Source: Melieria omissa (taxonomy: Eukaryota > Arthropoda > Insecta > Diptera > Ulidiidae). Taken from it: a stretch of DNA of 64,000 nucleotides. Shown here one piece after another: positions 13,090-23,700 of this stretch. Below the pieces are notes generated by a model. It did not search any database. It was given only the letters and a program-made list of their open reading frames with translations, and was not told the origin of the DNA. The translations under genes and the position numbers were made by a program. The stretch spans positions 85,102,450 to 85,166,449 of the forward strand of contig OZ020269.1 in NCBI GenBank assembly GCA_963971225.1. The letters run 5' to 3'. How positions within the stretch are numbered: the first letter of the stretch is position 1; the number at the start of each line of letters is the position of its first letter.

Positions 13090-13518
13090 CTGCTGTACGC
13101 TTAAGTTATTAGTTCATAAGAGATGAGCGAGCTAAAAGCTCGAACTTGATCCACGTTGGGGTCAACGTCTGGCTTTGTTTACCTGGCGAAATTAAATTTG
13201 TAAGGCTATTGGAAACTTTTAAATTAATAATCTACCTATTACATGACCACTGACCTCTTTGAAAGAATCTCCTATTGACATTTATAAAACTCAACTTTTG
13301 TTCCGGTCTTTTGAGAATCTTTTTTCCATCATCACATCAACAAAAACCAAGAATGTAAACTTTTCATTTAATTTTTTTTTCATATCGCCAAACCAAACCA
13401 ATGCAACATTTCGCATGCCATAAGGGGCCATTTTTACTAAGCACTGATTCCAAAATATACTTAAAGGAAAACAGCTGTCAATATTGACAGAATAATTGCA
13501 AAAGTCAGTTGTCTAACT

Positions 13519-13929
13519 ATGTTCAAGCTCAATTTGTGGCATTTTTTCACAGCTTGCTTAATTGTTTTCTTATATTTGCACTTTGGAAAATATAAAAGCA
13601 TGAAGAATGAAGTTATAAAGTCTGTACATATATCCAAATCTGCGCTTGGCAACGAAAACGTAAGCAGCTTTTCTATGAAACCAACAGTCAGAACTGGTTT
13701 TGTGCTTAATAAGAATTTTGCAAAATCTTTGTCAATGCAATGAATAAATTATTTTAATGAAATCAAACAGTTTGTTAATGGTTATTTTTAGGGAATCACC
13801 AGCAAGAACTTTAATCCAATGATTCATGTTTTTTGTTACATTTCAGAGAAACCAAAAATAAATGAGTGTATTTGTAATGCTTTATCTTCTCGACAACTTA
13901 TTACTTTTTTCTCTAATGCTAAGAACTAA
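13519..13929 (+). CDS. Candidate small two-exon gene, secreted or type II membrane protein
   Basis: Exon 1 (13,519-13,659) opens with ATG and encodes MFKLNLWHFFTACLIVFLYL followed by HFGKYKSMKNEV, a typical signal peptide or signal anchor. It ends in phase 0 at AAC|GTAAGC. A 132-bp intron would end at tatttttag, and exon 2 (13,792-13,929) stays open for 45 codons to TAA, beginning GITSKNFNPMIHVFCYISEK with three cysteines. Total 92 residues. An initiator match (TCAGTT) lies 14-9 bases before the ATG. Without splicing the frame would end at 13,741 and overlap an AATAAA. No family is recognised. It lies antisense in the presumed RhoGEF2 intron, where small secreted genes can nest. It may also be chance in AT-rich DNA. 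Confidence 0.38.
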
Positions 13930-14460
13930 ATATGAAATACGAATTTTTTTTAATCAAATATAAATATTGTATAAATATATAAAGAACATGGAAACTTGGG
14001 CCATGTACCAACATGAAATGATTTCAAAGAGATGAAAATATAGACCATGACATACTTAGTGAAAATCCACATATGGAAAACATTTTTCCCGTCTCGATCT
14101 ACTAGTGTCTTCCCTGTTTGTCAAAACAACAAAACCCCTTCCAAGAAATCATTTGATCTTCTTAGACTGTACGATTGTCATTTAAACCCTTGAGAAGATC
14201 TCCCACAAACTTCAAAAGTTCATTGCGCAATCTTCTACAAAATTGTCCAACTTTGAGTGATATATTTAAGTAGATCTACCATTTACAAGACCCGACAAAA
14301 CTTTTTTGAACCTAATTTTATATCCCTTACAACATTGATCTTGCTAAAAATTGGTGCTCTTATAAAAGCACCGGTGACAACATTTTGGATGCGCCTTTTT
14401 AGTGACTTAGTTGACTTAAAATCGGTTAACATTTGCAACAGTTCATGCAAAATTTAAATA

Positions 14461-14745
14461 AGCTTGAGTTATGCTCTCTACGAACTTTGCAGGAAGCACT
14501 TATTTCTCAAGCCCGCTGTTCAAGACACATGTAGACCGTGTAACCGTGTCTTAGAGACTTGTGAAGGTACATTCGAAAAACCAATTAGATTGATTATTAC
14601 TCTCCCCAGAATTTACAGTAAGCGCATATTTCTCAAGCCTACTGGATAAGACACAGATTGACCGTGTAACCGTCTTTTAGAGACCTGTGAAAGTACATTT
14701 GGAAAATCAGTTTGATGAGAGTTCTTTCCAGATTTTGCAGAAGAC
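14461..14745. repeat. 127-bp tandem duplication
   Basis: Two diverged units share ATTTCTCAAGC, AGACACA, GACCGTGTAACCGT and TTTTAGAGAC/CTTAGAGAC words at the same spacing (first unit from 14,493, second from 14,620). A third partial unit follows. No coding potential. Confidence 0.7.
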
Positions 14746-14999
14746 ATATCTTCATGATAATCACAATGGTCTAATTTTTGGGTCTGACCACACCTACTGA
14801 TTGTAGGTGTGGTTAGAGGTCTGGGCTATATGTCAACATTTGAAAGACTTGCAATTTAACTCGCTAACTATTTAACGACAAAAAGCATCTATAGTGAACG
14901 TACCTCTCTATCTTTTAATTTAATGTTTTAGCTCCTCAACTTAGAACCTTTTACAATTAATTGAGAAAATAATAACTAATAAGAATTGTCTTTCTTTTA

Positions 15000-15787
15000 A
15001 TAGAAAAACTCAAAATACCAAAATTATTCAGAGTACATTGAACTCTTAAAAAATTGTCACCACACTTTAGTTTTTTTATTTTACTTCTATTTTTTAAGAA
15101 TAGCAAAACTAGTATACAAGTGACTGGAAGTCAAAGTGCCAAAAATGGCTCTAAAATAACTAAAAAAATCATCGCGTGAAAACAACAAAACAAAATATGC
15201 CACTCAATATTTGCATTGGATTATTGTGTTTTTATGGATTTTTTGTTAATAACAACAAAAAACATTTAAAAAAATTAGGACAAGTGAAGAGTAGAGAGCT
15301 TCATATGGAATAACTAAACATGCAAAAAAATAAACTTTTAGATAGAAGCTTAAAGTCGAAAGCGGGCAAAGAAAAATTTTACTATATGAATTGCTATTTT
15401 TATATATACTCGTAGTATAAAGTAAATAAGCAGAAGCAACACCTATGTAGACGACTGACGAACTGACATTTTATAAACTGAAACTTTGTGAACAGATATA
15501 TCAGGTTTTTTATTTTATTTATATCTATTTTTTTTAAGCTCAGTAAAATAAAAAAACTCGAGCCAGAAAATCAAAACAGTGATGATTTTATTTGAAGCAT
15601 TTCGGTGTTTTTTGTATATATATATAGGTGCTTTTTATATAGCATATACATATATATACTATATATATTTATATTCTTTATTTTGATTTAGTTTTTTTGT
15701 TTTAAATGTTCAGTTAAATAAAAACCTGAAGGTCAATTAAAACATTGGAAATATTATCTGAAAAATTTCAGTGATTTTAACGTCTGC

Positions 15788-15835
<48 letters not shown>

Positions 15836-15840
15836 ATTCC
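15000..15840. repeat. AT-rich degenerate repeats with TA microsatellites
   Basis: TA-dinucleotide tracts occur at about 15,616-15,668 and 15,788-15,836. Around them are related TTTTTATTTTA...AGTAAAATAAAAA...CAGTGATTTTA words repeated at roughly 190-bp spacing. No gene. Confidence 0.5.
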
Positions 15841-16754
15841 TTCCCCAAATCACTTAAACCAACTGTTTATTATTTTAAGCAAAGTTTGAGGTCTACAAAC
15901 AGTGTAAAAAAAACTTGTAAACTTTGGCAAACGTAAAAATTTCTCAGAACGAAACTCACTCAAACATAAACATACAACGAGCAGAATAGCGCCGCTGAGT
16001 GAAAACAAAAACAGCTGAGAGAATATTGAGAAAACAACAAAGCAAAAAAATGCTGGAAACACTGAGATTGAGTTAAAAAAATTTAAGCATCTCTTCTCAA
16101 TGCTTAAAATGCAGCTTTTTAAAGCAATTTATATGAAAATTTAATGAAATGCAAAAGCCTTAAAGAAGAAAACATTTACAGCTCGTCGTCAAGCCTGTAT
16201 CCATTCAATTCAAACGTACGAGTACAACACAAAGGACACTAGAAAATCAACTGCACCTTTGAGAGGACACGTGGTTGAGGTGAAAAAGTTGCTCAATGGA
16301 CAGACAGGCAACCAAGCGAAGTGAAAATGCGAAACAAAAGCAAATTGCAATGCATTTCAAGTGCAAAAATGGCGAAAGAAGATGCAGAGGAGAGCGTAAA
16401 CAACAACAATGGAGCAACAATCATTTTTGCCGGTTTTTTTTTAGCGTAGACGACGGGAGCGGAATCGCGAGCTGATGGCTGAACGGGCGCAGGGACTCGG
16501 AAGCGACACAACTCAGCGTGACAGAATATAAACCTGTTTACGCGTAGACGACGCATGAAAACAAAGATTTCGAAACACAACAAAAAAAACATATTGCCAG
16601 CCAAAAGATGGCTAAAGGGAAGGAAGCGAAGAGTAACAAAAGAAAATAGAAATCCCGAAATGCCAATGAAAGCAAAAAGAAGTTGAGCCGGGTGCGCAGT
16701 GCATTTGAAATTCAGGGGCAGCGGGCAGACAGCGACAGAAAGGTGAGTTATTGA
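15841..16754. other. Non-coding sequence with a purine-rich block
   Basis: From about 16,300 to 16,750 the plus strand is rich in A and G, which depletes stops on the minus strand and gives a long but unsupported minus frame. No domain, no ATG start and no splice logic, so no gene is called. Confidence 0.4.
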
Positions 16755-17350
16755 ATCATGCAACAACTGGGCGACGGACCAGGTGAAAATTTTGGGGTGA
16801 AAGAGTAAGGAGAATGAAAAAGTTTGTAATAAATCGAAAAATCTTGAAAAAAAGGTTTTCTAAACATGGGATAAAAATCAAGCCTTTCCATAAACTTTGC
16901 TAAAATAACTTCATTACATTAAAAAATAGAAAAATTTTAATGTTTCAATCAAAGTATTTCAATCATGTAACAACTGGGCAACTGTCCAGGTGAGAATTTT
17001 AGGGTGGAAGCGTAAGGAAAATGGAAAAGTTTGTAATAAATCGAAAAATCTTGATAAAAAGGTTTTCTAAACATGGGATAAAACTCAAGCCTTTCCATAA
17101 ACTTTGCTAAAATAACTTCATTACATTAAAAAATAGAAAAATTTTAATGTTTCAATCAAAGTATTTCAATCATGCACTAAATGGGCAACTGGTCAGGTGA
17201 GAATTTTGGGGTGGAAGCGTAAGGAAAATGGAAACCTTTGTGATTAGTCGAAAACTCTTGAAAAAAATGTTTTATAAACATGAGATAAAAATCAAGCCTT
17301 TTTATAAATTTTGCGAAAATAATTTCGTAACATTAAAAGATCGCAAAATA
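16755..17350. repeat. 207-bp unit in three tandem copies
   Basis: Units start with AATCATGCAACAACTGGGC-like sequence at about 16,755, 16,961 and 17,168. Each contains CCAGGTGAGAATTTTGGGGT, AAATCGAAAAATCTTGA and CAAGCCTTTCCATAAACTTT. The first two are nearly identical and the third is more diverged and decays after about 17,340. Confidence 0.88.
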
Positions 17351-20300
17351 GGACGTAACATTACATTTTGGCTTTTTGTTGTTCAGAAATAACCAAATAA
17401 TTCTCTAAGGTAATTTTTTGTCTCCGTATTCACACCGCTTGTTAGAATAAAACAGAGATTCATTTAGAGAAATAGTAATCTAAATATATATAAATATGTA
17501 TAGAAGTTATATTTCAAAGCTTAAAACAATGTTTCCGAATAAAAATAAGTGTCGTGTTTCATAAATTTCAAAAGAAATAGAAATCAGTTCAATATTAATC
17601 AATCAAAACCAAATTCTTTAATTATCTGATCCCACATTTGATCGCCTGGCTACCTTATTGAAAGCGACTTTCAATGTTGCAACGTCGATGGCGTCTAGAC
17701 GCGGGGAGTACCTACGTGGAGATTGCTTTGTTATGGCGCTTAGCTTTTGGAAGGTGGAGAATGGCAAAAAATATGAAAGTAAGGTGTAAGCAGCAGAGCA
17801 CCAAAGCGCAATTGACAGCCGCAACTTGAAATGCTATGTGAGCAGTTGGTCGTTGTACAAGAAAAGGGTTGGAAAATGCAAGATGCACAATAAAAAAAGT
17901 TTACTTTACAGCGAGAAGAACTAGAAAAAAAATCATTTTTATTTTACAGCAAAAAGACTAAAAAACATTGCTAAAAATGCAAGCAAAATAAGTTGAATTG
18001 TAATTTTTCAGATTGACAGTTTAAAATTAAAAAAAATCTTTAAAAAACTCATGTTTTCTCGCTTCACGATGATTCAAATTATGTAAAATCGAAATCGTCG
18101 AAAAGTTCAGAAACCGCAAATGAAATGCCTGTATTCATTAATTGTTACTGTCCATTGCATTTGCAACGAAATAAATTGCAAGTTTGCAAAAAATCAACAA
18201 AATTACTTTTCTTCAAAGGATATATCGGCCTCACTCTACTGCAATGCCACAGACGCTCACCCTTGGAATTGCGGCAGCGTTGCATGGCAACGAAGCGCCG
18301 TGCTGTCATTTGCCGTCAATGCAAAAAGCCGGTAGCTCAATTTGCGAAAAGGTGAAACGCGTAAAGAGCGCGTCAATGAGTTGGAATTTTGTTTGATTGC
18401 AAGAAATAAGAAGAAGCAAAGAGAGAGAGAAAAGACAAAGAGAGAGAAAGCGAGCGAGCACAAAGTAACAAATGGAAATGGTACAAAAAAAACATTATGT
18501 GAGTGAAAATTTGAGACACTCAAAACTGTAATGTAAAAGTGAGATGCTCTGGTAAATGCAGAAAGTTGCCACATAATGGAAATTAATTCTTTTAAAAATT
18601 TATGACAGATAAAATGACAAATTTTTGGTGGACAAAATGAAAATATTTTAAATTTAAAGAAAACCTGGTTCTTCAAATTTTTTAAATATTTAAACAAAGT
18701 GGATCTATTATTATTATTAATAAAATCTTTATAATGCTAAAAATTCTACAAATTTCATTCAAGTTTACAAAAAATATTCTAACAAACAAATGCTTTTCAC
18801 AACTTTTGAGGAAATTAACTCAAAGTAATGACAATTCAAACTGAATTGTTTCAGATTGAATTTGGTTATTAAAGAATTTCATTAAATTTTAATGGTATTT
18901 CCAGCTCTAAATATTCAGTAAAAAGTTAAAATTGGTTGCCAACTCAATTACAAACAATTATTTGAACAGCACTAATAACTACGTTATTTTTTAATTAACA
19001 TGAAAAAACTTGGTTTTAGAATTAACACAAATTTTCAACTTTAAACTATAACAAACAAATTGTTCTTTTAACATCTATGGGAAATGTCACTTATAAACTG
19101 TAAACTAATGCCCAACTGTCGACAAAATGTATGACATAGTTTTAAGTTTTCTGTTATTTGTAACAAACTGAATTTTCATAGCATATATTTAGGCGGAGCT
19201 TTATTAAACAAAACAACATTGTTTTCATTACTTCTACTAAATTACAAATTACTAAACAAAATTTAATATTTTTCTTATCAATTATTACGTAAAATAAAAC
19301 ACTTCCTGCATAAATGGAAAGGATCTTTGATCTTCTGCCGAAAGAAATGAAGTAATGAATGAAGAATGTTGTCGAACCCACAACCCTCTAACTTATGGTC
19401 AAAACTACCCCAGTCACTGAACTGGAAACTGGAACTGCACAAAGAAATATAAACAAAAGTTCGCAACTCAACAACAACCACAATAACAGCTGCAAGACTG
19501 TAAATTTCTCCTGCAAACATGTGTGCGAGTTAAGTCAGAAAGCGACCACAAAAAACGGCCATCGAAAGCTGTTATATTCCAGATATGAAACATCAGACAC
19601 ACGCGCCAACAAAAAAAAAAATCACAAGCTACACACAAGCTGCACACATCTTACACTTCTGTCATAATAAAAAAAAGACACCACAATGCCATCCAGACAA
19701 ATGAAATTGGCCAAAGGAATGAGGCCAAAATAATGGAGCGACTCACAGCGCGCAGGCGGCACAGGGAAGTGCAACACGTTCCACTAATTTGCAACAACTT
19801 TATGATACAAACGAGCGGCGAAAGAAGCCACCAATCAGCAACAAGAACAACAACAACAACAGCAACGGGGAGAAAAAAGCGAGCAAACAACACAAAGGGC
19901 AACGCACGAGCAGTAAATTGCCAAGATGAATTCTCGCAACGCGTTCAAGTTGGCCAGAATACAACGAGAAAAAGAAAACAAAAAATGCAACTGAGATTTG
20001 CGCTGCAACATTTGTGGCAAAAAAGAGACGACGACCAGCATCAACAATCACATAGTGCATCTTTAGCCATAAATGACGAAAAGGAAATGCACGCGCCACG
20101 GAATAGTGCCCGGACTGCGGCTGTGGTAACATAGATGCGCTTTGACGGACCAAAAGTTGCACAAACACACACACACACATGCGCCAGTATGAACGTGCCA
20201 CTTATGGCCACAGCAACTTGGCATTTTGTTTTCTTGCGAGTTTTTCATTAGCTGCTACAATTTTGCTTTTTAAGACTTTCTTGCTGACTTGTAGACTCCT

Positions 20301-20673
20301 CCACACACATTTCTTATGTGTGGCATGTGGCAGCAATCATCATCAACGTCATGTTTGCGCACTTGTGTGCGCACACGAGCAACGTTTACGTTTACAGTTC
20401 TGAATACAATAAGTAGACACGCAAAATTGCAGCAACATAACAAAGTTTGCGCAGTGGACCATAAGAACTAAAGCGAGATTTTTTGATGGTTGTTTTTGAA
20501 AGTGAAAGATGCAATGTTAAAGAGTTTACTTGGAATTTTGATCGAAATTTGTAACTTCAATATTTAATGACTCAGTAAATGCACACATTACACTGCAATT
20601 CTCATTAGTCATTGTTGCTCGCAAGCAAAAGACATGAATTCAAATAGACACAAAATAGTTTATAATTACTTAC
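17351..20673. other. Intron-like non-coding sequence
   Basis: Alternating AT-rich and CA-rich stretches. A (GA)n region lies at about 18,420-18,450 and a short (AC)n at about 20,163-20,178. GC-richer parts (17,620-17,830; 18,200-18,380; 19,730-20,400) were searched for DH or PH domain exons on the minus strand and none was seen. Confidence 0.4.
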
Positions 20674-20727
20674 CAGTTCCAAACTCAGCCGGATCAAAAT
20701 CTTCCTCATGGCGTGCGCGTTTCTCCA
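20674..20727 (-). CDS. RhoGEF2: RhoGEF2 exon l: last visible coding exon
   Basis: Acceptor gaaatatttcag, two bases completing ATG, 17 codons, then G|GTAAGT in phase 1. The peptide MEKRARHEEDFDPAEFGT is acidic/basic and belongs to the linker between the C1 and DH domains. Short length, strong consensus sites and exact phase fit support it. No exon continuing from this donor was found in the remaining 20.7 kb on the left. The next exon must begin with two bases completing a codon after G. Confidence 0.85.
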
Positions 20728-23700
20728 CTGAAATATTTCAAAATAAATTTTGTTAAATGATTTAAAAACAATAATTGCCATTCAATTTGCTTACTTGATA
20801 TGAAATCGCTTGAAGTTCTCGGTCGTATCTTTCCCATAAATTTACTTATTTTATTATCGTTGTGCGGTTCTTTTCGTTTCGCTTGAGGCAACGGTCCTGG
20901 GCAATTTTCGTCTAAAACTTTCGAACAAGGACGGTGAATATTTAATTTACAGTCTGCAACAAGAAATAATTAAAAATTACTGAATTTTTCTTTTGAGCAG
21001 GGACGGTGAATATTTTATTTACAGTCTGCAAAAAGAAATATTTAAAAACAAGTTTATTTTTGCTAGTTGACATATATTTGTTTACAATAATCATTTTTTA
21101 CTGTGTTGAAATGCCTGAAATCGATTGGAAGTCAATTACTCGGACAGTTAAAGCTAAAGCAAATAAGTTTTAAATTATAAAAAAATACGTTACACATGCA
21201 AAAATATAAACATCTTGTATTTTTTGGTATTCTAAAACAAACTAACAAAAGTTAACTTAGTGCAATAAATAAGAAAGTTAGGTTAGGTAAACAGTTTCGG
21301 GTCTTAGACAATCGAAGATCTTCATCAAAGGTCATAACTCCAAATAGAAAATGGAACAATGCCTCGGTTAGGGAACAAACCCAGCTTAAACAGACCACCG
21401 GGCTTCTAACTGGTCACTGTAGACTGAGAAAACGATCGGTTTAGCGGCAGCCGCCGTAGCTCAGTTGGCTAGTGCGATGGGCCGCGAGTCAAGACTCGGC
21501 GAGTTCAATACTCCGTTGCGTTAACACCGAAAAAAAAAAGAAAAACAACAATTTTTCTTTCGGCGGCTGTCCTCTCAGCAGGAAATGGCAAACCTCGAGT
21601 TGGGACTTGCAGTTCGGAATCGGCATAAAACGGTAGGTCCCTTCCAACCTTGTAAAAAAAAACATTCGCCCGCACAACACGGTTGGTTGCGGGTAGCTAG
21701 GCCTTAGTTTCATTATCGGGCTGTCGTGCCAGTCAAGAAGAAGAAGAAGAAGACACTGCGGAATAGCAGAGGAGACTCCGGAACTTCAAACCCCTGAAAC
21801 TCCATGAGTTACTAAGCCTCATTAGGTCGGTGGATCTAGAGGATGTTTTCTAACAATGTGTAAGGGGCACAATAGATCATTTCTGGTCTTAGTGCTATTA
21901 ACATTATGAAATCTATCTATCTGGGTAAACTGACTCGTCAAGTCGACCACACATAGGCCTTGTTGGGTCCCTAGTGGTACGAGTTAGAGCTCCTTAGTGT
22001 TGCGAATCGATGTAAAAGTGATCGGTGGGAATGTGTGTGTTCCCAGTGAAGTCCAACAGTGACCTAATGTCATGCTCGGCCACCTTCTCTAGCCCAGAGA
22101 TGATACAATAAATAACACAGTTTCTGCAGGTTTGTTTTTAACAGAAAATACTTCAATAATGGTCCAAATAGTCAATAAAAAATATAGAAAAAATAATCTA
22201 TGTAAAAAACCACACAAATAACAAGCTTACACGATTTTGGACCAAACCAGCGGAATGAAGCTTTTAAGGCATTTTTTTAGCGTTACGAACCAGCAGTCAA
22301 TTTTTTATCAGGTCAAATTTTCTACATAATTGAACAAGTCATGTTTTGATATTCATCAATAAAAACAAACGTTACTTTATTACAAAGAATGCAATTTTTT
22401 AAATTAGAGTGCAGTCAAAAAACTTCGTTTATATTTGTCTGGGTCCGTCTCTCATATGAGCGACAAACAATAATCGCTGAACAAAAACGCTCAACATAGA
22501 TGAAAAAAAAACGTTGGTAATTTCTCTCAGTTCTTTCTAAATTTTGATAAAATAATTCTCCTTGCTTATCTGTAGTGTCGCTAGCCCAAGTTTTAATTAA
22601 GCATGAATGCACAAATTGAATTTTTAACGACATTCGACTGGGTGTTTGTAATAATTCTACAAAAATGCAACTAATTGCTATGAGCTGCTCTTTCGATCAA
22701 CAAGAAAACTAAGCACAAAGCTTTTGAATGACTTGAAAGTTGTGGTCATTTTTGGTGGTTAATTTTCTACCATCTGGTTCAACAAAAACACCTTTTCTGA
22801 TTTTGGCATAAGAAACTTCAGGAAACAGGTTTAGCAGAATTTAAAACCAGGTGCATCCCTTTACGAAATTTTTCATAAGTACGAATTTGATAAATAAAGA
22901 GAAACTAAAACATGAATTGGAGCAACCAGTGGTGTAGCCACAAACATAATCAAAGTGTTCTGCACCAAACTTTCACTACATTCTTTCATTTTTTCTTAAT
23001 AATCTTTGATTTATAACCATAAAAGTGTTGCAGAGCGATTAAAGAGAAGTGGAGAGCAATGAAGTACATAGTTGTTTTTTAATCTTTTTTTATCTACATT
23101 CAATTAATAGAACGAATTTACATTTTGCAATGTGAACCAGTGTTTTAACCAAAGTTAGTATTTTTTAAATAAGCAGCTTAGTCTGTAAGAGGCTTTTGTT
23201 CATTGACTTAATTCAAATAAACAAAAATTCGACCTGATCGCAAAAAACGTACTGCAAATTAGAATACATCTATCAACAAGCAAAAATCTATGAAAAACAT
23301 GTTTGTCTTGTCTGGTAAAAAATATTTGCTCAATTTTGTAATACTAACAGCCCTCTTAAAATTATATTTTTTGTTTTAATTACAATTTTCCATACAAGAT
23401 AAAATAACAAGTTAAGCCATTACCCACCTGTACAGTGATAACCTTGCGGGCTGACACCCCAAATAATGGTTTGACAGTGATTACAGTGGGTCACCTCGTA
23501 GTATTGACGCAATACCAATGGATGACCACGTACAATCATCTGAAAATAAAACAAATTAATTCATTAAAAAAATTCAATCTTGCAAACAATTAAAGTTCTC
23601 CTACACCAACCTTTCGATTTTTGCCCATGAGACGCGATTTGAAACTCTTTTCGCGACTGACGAAATGATGCACACGATCGATAATGCTGTTCGGATGCGA

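Noticed and set aside
16293..16766. Minus-strand 157-codon frame with hydrophobic stretches
   Set aside because: Begins at TTG, has no domain, and lies opposite a purine-rich stretch that depletes stops.
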